A stretch of 64,000 nt of DNA from DATJPD01 sp036394195. GTDB lineage: Bacteria > Pseudomonadota > Alphaproteobacteria > CACIAM-22H2. The stretch covers positions 22,906 to 86,905 of the forward strand of contig DASWFO010000245.1 of assembly GCA_036394195.1 (NCBI GenBank), in the 5' to 3' direction. Positions within the stretch are counted from its first letter, which is position 1. Every line of letters starts with the position of its first letter. This document shows, piece by piece, positions 34,468 to 42,905 of this stretch. The notes beneath the pieces were generated by a model. That model was not told the DNA's origin, ran no database searches, and worked only from the letters and a program-made list of their open reading frames with translations. Position numbers and translations under genes: made by a program.

Positions 34468-35241
34468 ATGAGTGCCACGGTTCATCCGACCACAATGTCG
34501 TACAAGGAAATGGCCGGCCAGTGGGTTCCCCGGTGGCTGTACGAACTGACGCTCGGTCTCTTTCGAAATACTCACCGCACCTATAGCCAGTATGGCCAGG
34601 ATGCGGTCTTGCTGTCCTACCTCAGACGCCGGCACTGGGAGGCCGGTATCCCCACGGGGCTCGGCCGATATCTCGAGATCGGTTCGTTCCTCCCGGTCAC
34701 GCATTCGAACACCTATGGCTTGTACAGGCGGGGGTGGAGCGGCGTCACGGTGGAGGCCATGCCGCATACGGCGGCGGCGTTCAAGCTCCTACGGCCCAGG
34801 GATCGGCATCTCGCGCTCGCGGTCGCTCCGACAGCCGGGACACTCACGTTTTATCACTGGGGCGACGTCAACGGCTTCAACACCGCGTCCGAGGCGCAGG
34901 CTGAAATCGGGGCGCGTCAGCTGGGCAGGGAACCAGAGAAAATTACGGTGCGGGCGCAGACGCTTTCGCAGATCATCGACGATAATTGCGATCTGCTGCC
35001 GGAGATCGACCTATTGTCGATGAGCGTAGGAGGTGTCGATTTTGCCGTCCTTTCATCCAACGACTGGGACCGGCACCGCCCCAAGATCATCACGACCCAG
35101 GTATTCGAGGCGCACTGCGACCGCGCCGTCAGCTCCCCGACGTATCGTCTGCTGACGGACAAAGGCTATCGTCTCTATGCCTGGACACCGCCCTGCCTGA
35201 TCTTCCTGCGAGGCGATCAGTTCCCGTTCAGAGGCAGCTGA
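34468..35241 (+). CDS. FkbM-like SAM-dependent methyltransferase
   Basis: The 257-residue protein resembles FkbM-family methyltransferases, which O-methylate sugars. A YSQYGQDAVLLSYLRRR block leads to RYLEIGSFLPVTHSNTYGLY, a motif I variant, and GWSGVTVEAMPHTAAAF, where the acidic residue should bind SAM ribose. EIDLLSMSVGGVDFAVL matches the later FkbM motif (usually DIDxEG), though the glutamate is replaced here. AAGGAGG precedes the ATG. It is the last gene of the rightward EPS operon and overlaps the opposite methyltransferase by 25 bases at the 3' ends. Confidence 0.75.
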   Translation: MSATVHPTTMSYKEMAGQWVPRWLYELTLGLFRNTHRTYSQYGQDAVLLSYLRRRHWEAGIPTGLGRYLEIGSFLPVTHSNTYGLYRRGWSGVTVEAMPHTAAAFKLLRPRDRHLALAVAPTAGTLTFYHWGDVNGFNTASEAQAEIGARQLGREPEKITVRAQTLSQIIDDNCDLLPEIDLLSMSVGGVDFAVLSSNDWDRHRPKIITTQVFEAHCDRAVSSPTYRLLTDKGYRLYAWTPPCLIFLRGDQFPFRGS

Positions 35242-36098
35242 GCGCTGTCCTCGTGGCGCCGGGAGTCGCTGTCGCCGGCGCACGGGAAAATGGCGCATTC
35301 GCGCCTGTTGGCAATGGACCAGACATTCTCGCCGACAAGGACGAAGTCTCGGTCGAGATCTGCGACCGCCCGAAGGAAGTTTCGGGCCGTGGCGCACCCG
35401 GTGAGCAGCCAATCATGAACCTCCATGATGACAACGGGGAAGCTTGAGAGCCACTCAGTGTTCTTGGAGAACAGTTCCTTCTCTGCTCCTTCGATGTCGA
35501 TCTTGCAGATGAACGGCTGAGAGTTCGAGTTGCTGTCGAGGATGTCTGCAACGGTGATCGCGTCGATGGCGCCATCACTGGCCGACTCGGTCCGATAACC
35601 CCAGGCTTCGTCTTCGGGGTTGACGATCGTCATCCGCCCCCGCTCGCTGCCGATCGCCGCGTGAACCGCTGTGACGTCCGGCGCATTCCTTCGCAACATG
35701 TTGATATTGTCGCTGTCGGGCTCGACCGCAACGATCCTGGCCCGAGGCCATGACTTGCGAAAATAAAGGCTGGCCAGTCCGATATTGGCCCCGAGGTCTA
35801 TAACGAGGGGCTCTTGCATCGAGCGATACAATCGCGCAATGGCGTGACGGTGCGGAATCTGATTGACGTTGTAGCTGCCCGCGAGGAAGACCTGCTCGAA
35901 ACTCTCCAGATCGCTCGTGCCGGGCCTTAGATAGACGGGCGTGTTGAAAGCGCCGTTCCTGGCGACAACGTTGACCACTTCGATCCCCATTTGTCGGCGC
36001 CGCGGCCGGAATTTGAAGTCCCGGGCGCCGCGGTGTGGCCGCCGGTCGAGAAACATCTTGGCGAGCGTTTTCGGGCGCCGAATCACGTTTGGCTCCAC
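35217..36098 (-). CDS. FkbM-family SAM-dependent methyltransferase
   Basis: The 293-residue protein has the canonical FkbM core: LVIDLGANIGLASLYFRKSW (motif I), RIVAVEPDSDNINMLRRNAP (ribose-binding Glu), and FICKIDIEGAEKELFSKNTE, the DIEG motif. It probably O-methylates a sugar of the repeat unit. The start is a GTG with no strong ribosome binding site, so in-frame ATG codons at 36056 or 35990 are possible. It is the last gene of the leftward EPS set and lies tail to tail with a second methyltransferase. Confidence 0.83.
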   Translation of the reverse strand: MEPNVIRRPKTLAKMFLDRRPHRGARDFKFRPRRRQMGIEVVNVVARNGAFNTPVYLRPGTSDLESFEQVFLAGSYNVNQIPHRHAIARLYRSMQEPLVIDLGANIGLASLYFRKSWPRARIVAVEPDSDNINMLRRNAPDVTAVHAAIGSERGRMTIVNPEDEAWGYRTESASDGAIDAITVADILDSNSNSQPFICKIDIEGAEKELFSKNTEWLSSFPVVIMEVHDWLLTGCATARNFLRAVADLDRDFVLVGENVWSIANRRECAIFPCAGDSDSRRHEDSAQLPLNGN

Positions 36099-36141
36099 AA
36101 AGGCGCGGGGAGGCGATCGAATATCGAATCACACATGGCGT

Positions 36142-37149
36142 TCATTTCATGAGACGGTAAATCAACGACGTCAGGCGTGTTGCGTCAGACGCGATGCCTG
36201 TGAGGACCGCGCATGGCAGGACCGCGAACATGAGCGCCCACGCCGTCGCTGCGAGCCGTTTCCGCACGCTGTAGGCCGGCCATCGCCACACCGCATTGAT
36301 ATAGCGAATCGCCAGCCTGGCTACCGAATCATCGCTGCTGATCCGCCGGTCCGGCAGCAGCTTCGCCAAAGTGAGCCGCTGCCGCAGATGATGCGGCCAG
36401 GCAGCAACCGCCAGAGCTGCGCGTCCCTTACGCCGGCGTAAAACGGCATTGACCAGCTCCACGACCTCCAGGTCATCGGCCAATTTGTCCGCTAAGGTGG
36501 ACGGATCGTGTTTTGACATATTGCGACCATGGCGACGCCACGCCGCGCAAGGCGTAGCAATCGCACGTACTTCGCCGTGTAATGCAGCCATCGCGATCTG
36601 ATACGTGTCGGCGCCCTGCCTGAACTGTGGCTCAGGAATCGGCGGGATCCGATCAAGCACACGGCGAGAATAAGCATTCCCGGACGTCGGCGGTGACGGG
36701 TAGAACCCGAACTGACGCAACAGGCCGGTCATATCACCCGATCCCAGGCGCGCGGCCATGATTTCGCCCGTCTGCCGCCCGTCTGCATCGATGATATCGA
36801 GCGGGTAATGAACCTTCGCGACCTTGGGCCCGAACGCTTCTACGATTCGAGACGCTGCATCGGGATACAAGTAATCGTCTGCATCGAGGAACACGACGAT
36901 GTCACCGCTGCAGTGCCGGAAACCGGCATTTCGCGCCGAGGCCTCCCCGCCGTTTGTTTTACGCACGACAGTGATCTTGGATTGGTAGTGGTCGAGGATC
37001 CACGGCGACCCGTCTGTAGAGCCGTCATCGACGACCACAACCTCGACATCAGCGTAATCCTGAGCCAGGGCGCTCTCGATCGCTTGCGGGAGGTACCGCT
37101 CGTAATTGTAGTTTGTAATGACTATCGAGCACTTCGGCGGCGATGGCAT
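36142..37149 (-). CDS. Family 2 glycosyltransferase (GT-A fold)
   Basis: The 335-residue enzyme begins with the GT2 pattern CSIVITNYNYERYLPQAIES, followed by VVVVDDGSTDGSPWIL and the metal/nucleotide-binding DXD motif in VVFLDADDYLYPDA. An NGGEASARNAG stretch is also standard. A C-terminal hydrophobic stretch (WALMFAVLPCAVLTGIA) may attach it to the membrane. It would transfer a sugar from a nucleotide donor to the growing lipid-linked unit. I start at MPSPPKCS because the fold begins there. An ATG at 37260 would add 37 residues. Confidence 0.85.
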   Translation of the reverse strand: MPSPPKCSIVITNYNYERYLPQAIESALAQDYADVEVVVVDDGSTDGSPWILDHYQSKITVVRKTNGGEASARNAGFRHCSGDIVVFLDADDYLYPDAASRIVEAFGPKVAKVHYPLDIIDADGRQTGEIMAARLGSGDMTGLLRQFGFYPSPPTSGNAYSRRVLDRIPPIPEPQFRQGADTYQIAMAALHGEVRAIATPCAAWRRHGRNMSKHDPSTLADKLADDLEVVELVNAVLRRRKGRAALAVAAWPHHLRQRLTLAKLLPDRRISSDDSVARLAIRYINAVWRWPAYSVRKRLAATAWALMFAVLPCAVLTGIASDATRLTSLIYRLMK

Positions 37150-37268
37150 GATGTGCAGCCCCTGCAGTGCACTCAATTTCACGCGAACACATCGATCGAC
37201 CTGGCGTTCGGTCGAACGGGCCAGGGCATGCGTAACGAGCCCGCTATAGGTCACGTCCATTCGTCCGT

Positions 37269-38402
37269 CTAGCACGCAGATGGGCCGTCGTGAGTCCAAT
37301 AGACTTCCAGCGGCGCAAAGGTTTTCGTGCCAAGGCCGGGGAGTTGCGCGATGAGCGATCTCCCGGTGGGATTGACCGCAACGACGGTCGTTCGGCAATG
37401 CGTCTTGATAGTGACCGCGTTGACGCTCGAGGCGGTGTTGGCGGCCGCCACAGCGCCCTCGACATAATGCGCAAGCATATATTTGAGCTCTGCAACCAGG
37501 GTCGGCATATAAGCCAGCAGCGTCGGGGCAAATGCGAAGCCCTTGAAGCCGGAATAGTTGTCGTCGAGTGCATAGATAAAAATGCCTCTCGCGCCGTGGT
37601 TCAACGCCAGATACGCCATAGCCCGCAGCTCCTGCGGCGTTGGATAGCGGCCCGACTGCGGATAGGCGCTATCGGGCGGAATGGAATGCGCCTGTGCCGC
37701 AAACATGACCGGCACATTCGGACCGACGGAGCTCACGTTCGCATCGACATGTGCGCCGATTGAGTTTTCAAGATTGTCGGTCGGCGGATGACCGTACTGA
37801 TAGCCGGGCCAGCGCACGGGATAATCGTCGAGCCCGATGACGTCGGGAAGTGCGTTCATGCCATTGCGAACGTTCCCATCACGGTCGCCCATGATGAATG
37901 TCGGATGGTGCGGATCATTCGCTTTTATCGTGGCGATGGCCGATTTGACGACGGACAGCGTCGCATTCGGGGAGTACTGCGGCTCGTCTATGACGTAACT
38001 GAGAAACGCCGGAAGGCGCGAGAGATCGCGGGCGATGGTGTCGACGCCGGCGCTTGCTCCGCTGCGGACGTAATCGCTGTACTCGAAGCTGTTCAGCACT
38101 CCGCTTTCGCCCATCGTGAGAAATTTGTCTTTGAGGGCGGCCGCCGATTCAGGTGCGGGGCGAGGGCCGTCCCCCATCACGCAGTTGAACCCCATCTCAG
38201 CCGCCTGCTGCCAGGCGTTCGCGTGATGGAGGCAGACCGGGTAAAACGACTTGCCATCCACCAGAAAGTCTTTGTGGTTCCCAATCGTGACCGTGTTGGA
38301 CTGCGCGGCGCGGCCGCCGGCCATCAGCAGCGCACAAATGCCTATGCCGCAGATGCGTCCGATCACCGCGAGAGCATGATTTTTTCCACGTGACGTACGC
38401 AT
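37269..38402 (-). CDS. Exported glycoside-hydrolase-like protein
   Basis: The 377-residue protein has a Sec signal peptide (ICGIGICALLMAGGRAAQSN). The mature domain looks like a TIM-barrel glycosidase of clan A type: DFLVDGKSFYPVCLHHANAW, FLSYVIDEPQYSPN with a candidate acid/base Glu, VIGLDDYPVRWPGY, and MAYLALNHGARGIFIYALDD. Exported glycosidases in EPS loci usually trim the polymer or clear misdirected chains in the periplasm. I cannot name a GH family. It precedes the GT2 gene in the leftward set. Confidence 0.6.
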   Translation of the reverse strand: MRTSRGKNHALAVIGRICGIGICALLMAGGRAAQSNTVTIGNHKDFLVDGKSFYPVCLHHANAWQQAAEMGFNCVMGDGPRPAPESAAALKDKFLTMGESGVLNSFEYSDYVRSGASAGVDTIARDLSRLPAFLSYVIDEPQYSPNATLSVVKSAIATIKANDPHHPTFIMGDRDGNVRNGMNALPDVIGLDDYPVRWPGYQYGHPPTDNLENSIGAHVDANVSSVGPNVPVMFAAQAHSIPPDSAYPQSGRYPTPQELRAMAYLALNHGARGIFIYALDDNYSGFKGFAFAPTLLAYMPTLVAELKYMLAHYVEGAVAAANTASSVNAVTIKTHCRTTVVAVNPTGRSLIAQLPGLGTKTFAPLEVYWTHDGPSAC

Positions 38403-38467
38403 GATGATGGTTCCGCTGTGCTACGGACGAGATAGGAGCGGCGATCGGCTTGAGGACGGCACCGTTC

Positions 38468-39430
38468 TCATGCAACGAGGCTTTCTGAGACGGATCGCGG
38501 TCTGGCGGCCGGCGCATCGCCGAGCAACGAAGAGAGGCCGGCCCGCAGGCTTGTCCGGGCGCGGAAGCCGAGACGCGTTTCCGCAAGCGACGGATCGCCG
38601 ATCGAGACGTGGATGTCGCCCGGCCTTCGTTCGGCGAATCTCACCGCCGTGCGAGCGCCAAGCTTTTCGTCGATCATGACCACGAGGTCCAGCAATGACG
38701 TGCCGCGGCCCGTGCATATGTTCATGATCTCGGCCCGCTCGCCGCACCGGCTCATCGCGGCGATGACGCCGCGGACCACGTCCTGCACGTAGACAAAGTC
38801 TCTGGTCTGCGTTCCGTCACCAAAGATCGTGATCGGCTCTTTCGAACGGGCGTGCCGGCAAAATATCGAAATGACGCCGGAATACGGCGAGTGGGGATCC
38901 TGCCTCGGGCCGTACACGTTAAAAAAGCGAAGCCCGCATGTCGGCAGGCCGTGGATGGGAAACGCCGTGGAGGCATGCAGCTCGCATCCGAGCTTGTCGA
39001 CGCCATAGGGCGATTCCGGGCAGGTGCGGGCGGATTCACGGAGCGGCGGATCCGAGTTCCTGCCGTAAACGGCGGCGGACGACGCGTAGACGACGGGGAT
39101 AGGTCCGCCATTCTTCGCCGAGCGGGCGGCGGCGAATACCGTGATCGTCCCCGTCAGATTGGTGTGGTGCGCGTCGATCCAATTTCGGTTGCAGCGCTCG
39201 ACCGAGGAGACGGCTGCGAAGTGAAACACGCCATCCGCACCTCTCATCGCAGCTTCGACGGTTGCGAAGTCGGTGACGTCACCGACGATCAGCTCGGCAC
39301 TCACGGGTTTGTTTCGAAGCGCTCCCGATGACAAGTCGTCCAAAATCCGGACCTCGTGTCCCGCCGCGAGGAGCATGTCGGCGCTGTGAGATCCTATGAA
39401 GCCGCAGCCGCCGGTGACGAGGTATCGCAT
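38468..39430 (-). CDS. NAD-dependent nucleotide-sugar epimerase/dehydratase (GalE-like, extended SDR)
   Basis: The 320-residue enzyme has the NAD-binding TGGCGFIGSH at its start, the catalytic YGVDK (Tyr and Lys) with an upstream SSAAVYG serine, and GLRFFNVYGPRQDP. This is the layout of UDP-glucose or UDP-glucuronate 4-epimerases and related dehydratases. It probably supplies a nucleotide sugar for the polysaccharide. The exact reaction cannot be read from sequence. It is encoded upstream of the glycosidase-like gene on the same strand. Confidence 0.85.
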   Translation of the reverse strand: MRYLVTGGCGFIGSHSADMLLAAGHEVRILDDLSSGALRNKPVSAELIVGDVTDFATVEAAMRGADGVFHFAAVSSVERCNRNWIDAHHTNLTGTITVFAAARSAKNGGPIPVVYASSAAVYGRNSDPPLRESARTCPESPYGVDKLGCELHASTAFPIHGLPTCGLRFFNVYGPRQDPHSPYSGVISIFCRHARSKEPITIFGDGTQTRDFVYVQDVVRGVIAAMSRCGERAEIMNICTGRGTSLLDLVVMIDEKLGARTAVRFAERRPGDIHVSIGDPSLAETRLGFRARTSLRAGLSSLLGDAPAARPRSVSESLVA

Positions 39431-39578
39431 CGCTCGCTGCCCTTCTTATCGCACCGCCGTTCCACCAGGTTCGGGGGGTCATACGCGAGGCTGCATGTGA
39501 CGCGACCCAGCGGCAATGACGACGGACGTCCCTCATTCTTTGGCAGGGTTCGGCCTAGGTCGAATGGCGGAGACCGAT

Positions 39579-39599
39579 GCCGGACGGGCCGCGTCCGGC
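39579..39599 (-). terminator. 8-bp hairpin in the gap behind the GT9-like gene
   Basis: GCCGGACG and CGTCCGGC pair around a 5-base loop in the 229-base gap between the GT9-like gene and the epimerase gene, both leftward. There is no T-tract. It may end the upstream transcript or pause it before the epimerase promoter. The rest of the gap shows only a 10-bp GGCCTAGGCC palindrome at 39605-39614. Confidence 0.4.
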
Positions 39600-39659
39600 G
39601 TCCTGGCCTAGGCCCAGACGAGCGCCTTCCACCGCCCGAGAAACGGATGTTCGACTGGG

Positions 39660-40667
39660 CTATGTTAAAGAGCCGGTCAGTCCGCGGCTTCTGCGCTGCC
39701 GTTCCTTCACCGACGGCGGGATATCTTCGACCCGCTCAAAAAACTTGTAGAACGCCAAAGCCTTCTGTTCCCGCTCCGTCCCGGCAAAATAATATCGCGT
39801 GAACAGCTCGGTTTCGACGTTGAGAAGATAAGCAATGTGCAGGATAGCTGTGTCAAAGCAGAATACCCGGTGGATGTTCGGGGCCGCCAGGAGGTGAACC
39901 AGGTCTTGCACCGTCGTGCGGCCACGCAGGTCGTGATCCACAAGGCTCGAATAATCGCGACCATCTCGCTCGCGGTCGCGCGTCGTACCGACATGGACAA
40001 CGGCTCCGCCCGTTGTCTCCTTCAGATGTGCAGCTCGCCGCAGCATAGCGCGTTCCCGCCACGGCAGCTTTCGATGCAGCCCGGAGTCGATGTAGTTCGA
40101 TAAGACGATCAGTGGCCGGGTCTCCGGCAGACAGAACTTTGCGAGAACTGCGTCGGGAAAGAGCGCAAATGGCAGAATGCGCGTCCTGTCAATCCGGCGT
40201 CCGACTTCGGGGACATCAAACCAGTCCGCGAACGCCTCGATGAAGAAGTTTGCGATCGGCCGACGGATCGCCCGCGATGCCATGTAGAAGACAAAATAAT
40301 CTGCGGCCGGCCCGTACAATCCCAACGCGGCGCGCAGGACTTCATGCCGCGAAACGACGAGAGCACCGGGTTGAGGGCGGCTTTCCGCGCGGCGCACATC
40401 GCCAAATAGAAAACCGAGCTGGCGTGCGTGCGTCATGCTGACGTCGAACCCGGCTTCCTTCAAGTGCTGCACGAATGGGCGGAAAAAGATCTGATCGCCC
40501 ACATGGATCAGGGGGTGATCCAGATGAAGGATGACCGGCCGCCGACGATCCAGTTGCATTCGAGCGGCGGTCGTGAAAACCGCACCATTGAACGCACGCA
40601 GGCCCGGAACGCCGACATGCCCGAAACGAGTGAGAGCCTTGTTCCAGTAGTGTTCTGTGCGGTTCAA
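39660..40667 (-). CDS. Putative glycosyltransferase (GT9/heptosyltransferase-like)
   Basis: The 335-residue protein has a GT9-like N-terminal pattern, PVILHLDHPLIHVGDQIFFR then PFVQHLKEAGFDV. A second domain with GGAVVHVGTT and VQDLVHLLAAPNIHRVFCFD then TAILHIAYLL recalls the donor-binding half of ADP-heptose transferases. The frame is open across the upstream gene end. I start at a TTG 9 bases after GAGGAGGGAG, since no ATG is suitably placed. It follows the sugar-phosphate transferase by 20 bases and is probably co-transcribed. The family call is tentative. Confidence 0.6.
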   Translation of the reverse strand: MNRTEHYWNKALTRFGHVGVPGLRAFNGAVFTTAARMQLDRRRPVILHLDHPLIHVGDQIFFRPFVQHLKEAGFDVSMTHARQLGFLFGDVRRAESRPQPGALVVSRHEVLRAALGLYGPAADYFVFYMASRAIRRPIANFFIEAFADWFDVPEVGRRIDRTRILPFALFPDAVLAKFCLPETRPLIVLSNYIDSGLHRKLPWRERAMLRRAAHLKETTGGAVVHVGTTRDRERDGRDYSSLVDHDLRGRTTVQDLVHLLAAPNIHRVFCFDTAILHIAYLLNVETELFTRYYFAGTEREQKALAFYKFFERVEDIPPSVKERQRRSRGLTGSLT

Positions 40668-40687
40668 CGGTAACAGCTCCCTCCTCG

Positions 40688-42088
40688 TCAGCGGGCGCCC
40701 TCTCCGAGCAGAACGACGCGCGCCGTTCTCATGACGACGAAGAGGTCGAGGAGGACCCCGGCGCGTTCGACATAGAAGAGGTCGAATGCGAGCTTTCGCT
40801 TGGCATCCTCGATCGAGGCGCCATAGGGGTAATTGATCTGGGCCCAGCCTGTCAGACCCGGCTTGACGGCGTGGCGAATGCGATAGCACGGCACGCGGGC
40901 GGTCAGTATCTCGACGAATTCGGGTCTCTCGGGGCGTGGACCGACGAAACTCATGTCGCCTCGGAGGATGTTGAACAGCTGCGGCAGCTCATCGAGATGG
41001 AAGTGGCGCAGCCAGTGGCCGACGCGGGTCGCGCGAGGATCTCGCTGCGAGGCCCATTGGGGCGCCTGGCTCACCTCCGCATCGATACGCATGCTCCTGA
41101 ATTTGTAGATGACGAACGGCCTGCCATTCAGGCCGACGCGGGTTTGGCGGTACAGGATCGGCCCCGGTGAGCTCAGTTTCACGGCAACGGCGATGGCGAC
41201 AAGCATCGGAGCCGCCAACAGAAACAGGGAGGCCGCAATCGCGAGGTCGACCACGCGCTTCGTGAGCAGCCACATCACGCTGCGCTTCAAGGAGCAATGG
41301 AAAGCCCAGTGGGCCTCATAGCCGTCGGATGGTTCGATTGCCCGCATTTGCCTCTGCAGGAACGCGTCGGCGCTCGCCACGTCGCAGCCGCGAAGTTTCA
41401 GTTCGGAGGCGATCACACGGAGCCAAGCATCGCCGGCCGCCGGCGCCATGATGACGCATGCCGCGTTGTGGCGCTTTGCGAACTGAAGGAGCGCTTCCAC
41501 GTGCTCGCGAACGACTAGGTCGCGCGGGGAGGCGTCGCCGCTTGGAAGAGGCCGCGGCAGCTGGGCACGGGCGATGTAGAAAAACGTGCCGAGCCTGCCT
41601 TCCAGATCGGCAATCCAGCGATCGATAACCGCGTCATCTCCCGCTACGACGAGAACCGGACGGGCTGAAACTCGCGATCGGCCGCTGAGGCTATCGCGCG
41701 CAATACTCCTTCCCAAAAACAGCCAATGAAGCGCTGCCCCACCGGTCACAGAGATCGCGCATGTGAACCCGACGTAAGTCCAGAATGCCGGGGCGGCCCA
41801 AGAGCCCGCGCTCAGCAGAATCGCGCCACCATATAGACTCACCAAGCGACCCACGACGGTCGGCCAGTGATATCGGCGGCTGGCGTAGGCGCCCATCAGG
41901 TAAAGGAGACCCAGGCAAACGAGTTGGATGCAGACGAGAAGTGTCGCCGTGTGACTGTCTATGATCAGAAGCGACGTTCCCGCACCTAGCGACCAGGCGA
42001 GCGCTGCGACGGTGGTGATCAGCAGCCCGTCCAGGGTGGCGGCGGCCCGGCTGATCTGCTCGTCGAACGTCTGAAAGATCGCTCCCAT
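40688..42088 (-). CDS. Polyprenyl-phosphate sugar-1-phosphate transferase (initiating PHPT, WcaJ/ExoY-like)
   Basis: This enzyme starts the repeat unit by moving a sugar phosphate onto undecaprenyl phosphate. The 466-residue protein has four N-terminal membrane segments, a central nucleotide-binding-like domain and a further membrane segment at LAIAASLFLLAAPMLVAIAV. The catalytic domain carries SSPGPILYRQTRVGLNGRPF, YKFRSMR, DELPQLFNILRGDMSFVGPR and VKPGLTGWAQINYPYG, all diagnostic. GGAGG lies 9 bases before the ATG. It heads the leftward EPS set and defines the polymer as Wzx/Wzy-dependent. Confidence 0.93.
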   Translation of the reverse strand: MGAIFQTFDEQISRAAATLDGLLITTVAALAWSLGAGTSLLIIDSHTATLLVCIQLVCLGLLYLMGAYASRRYHWPTVVGRLVSLYGGAILLSAGSWAAPAFWTYVGFTCAISVTGGAALHWLFLGRSIARDSLSGRSRVSARPVLVVAGDDAVIDRWIADLEGRLGTFFYIARAQLPRPLPSGDASPRDLVVREHVEALLQFAKRHNAACVIMAPAAGDAWLRVIASELKLRGCDVASADAFLQRQMRAIEPSDGYEAHWAFHCSLKRSVMWLLTKRVVDLAIAASLFLLAAPMLVAIAVAVKLSSPGPILYRQTRVGLNGRPFVIYKFRSMRIDAEVSQAPQWASQRDPRATRVGHWLRHFHLDELPQLFNILRGDMSFVGPRPERPEFVEILTARVPCYRIRHAVKPGLTGWAQINYPYGASIEDAKRKLAFDLFYVERAGVLLDLFVVMRTARVVLLGEGAR

Positions 42089-42214
42089 CTGCCGGCCTCC
42101 CAGATGGCATACCTCCAGGTGTTCTGATTCTTCGGTATGCCGATCCTACGCTGCAGACCGCGGGTCCGGCGTGCAACGCCAACTGAGGTCTTTCGTCCCT
42201 TCGCCGGAGCCGAC

Positions 42215-42763
42215 CTAGGCCGAAGGGCTGATGAGAGGGTCAAGGAGATCCTTTTCGAATTCGAAGCGCCGGATGCCGCCGCCGATGGTCTTGTTGCTGG
42301 GTGCCGGCACAACCACCTCTCGCAGCAGCCGGTAGCCGGCCGACGTGTAGAGAGCGATGGCGGCACTCTGCAGCTCAGACGTGCTGAGGACGATCCTGGA
42401 CGCACCCTGAAGCCGACAGGTCCTTTCGGCGTGCGCCAGCAACACCGCGCCCAGGCCTTGCCGCCGACGCTCGGGGTGCACATACATCCGGCGCACCTCG
42501 ATCGCACGAGGCCCGGCGGCTTCCAGCCCGACGGTGCCGACGATGCTTGGGCCGTCAACCGCCACCCAGAAGCTGCTCCCCCGCGCCGGATCGTAATACT
42601 CGCCGATTCGGTCGATTTCCTCGCGCAGCGCAAGGTCGATATAAGCCGTGAAGCGCTCCCGCAACGCGGCGGGCGCCAGCTCGCGATTGATGCCGATAAA
42701 CAGCTCTCGGACCTGGCTCCGATCGCCGTCTTCATAGCGTCTGATGAACCCGCTCCAGGGCAT
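42215..42763 (-). CDS. GNAT-family N-acetyltransferase
   Basis: The 182-residue protein has the acetyl-CoA-binding GNAT core: EVRRMYVHPERRRQGLGAVL (motif A with the R/Q-x-x-G-x-G/A loop), then IVLSTSELQSAAIALYTSAG and YRLLRE. Substrate is unknown and could be a small molecule or protein. It lies upstream of the sugar transferase gene on the same strand, 126 bases away, at the argB-side end of the accessory block. It could acetylate an amino sugar but nothing in the sequence shows that. Confidence 0.83.
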   Translation of the reverse strand: MPWSGFIRRYEDGDRSQVRELFIGINRELAPAALRERFTAYIDLALREEIDRIGEYYDPARGSSFWVAVDGPSIVGTVGLEAAGPRAIEVRRMYVHPERRRQGLGAVLLAHAERTCRLQGASRIVLSTSELQSAAIALYTSAGYRLLREVVVPAPSNKTIGGGIRRFEFEKDLLDPLISPSA

Positions 42764-42905
42764 CGGTGGCCGATCTTAAGCGTCGGCACCGCTAAGAGGT
42801 AAAGCATCTTAATTGACCGGGCTGGAGCCGGGTCTCAGCCTAGCCGCAAGCCCGGCGATCGGCTAAATTCCGCGCGCCTCGCCACCATCTGGGACCTGGA
42901 GTCGC

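Noticed and set aside
39549..42224. Shared 14-mer TTCGGCCTAGGTCG at 39549-39562 and, inverted, at 42211-42224, considered as a common EPS operator
   Set aside because: The second copy overlaps the stop codon of the GNAT gene, and 14-base matches are expected by chance in 64 kb. Not strong enough to call a regulatory site.
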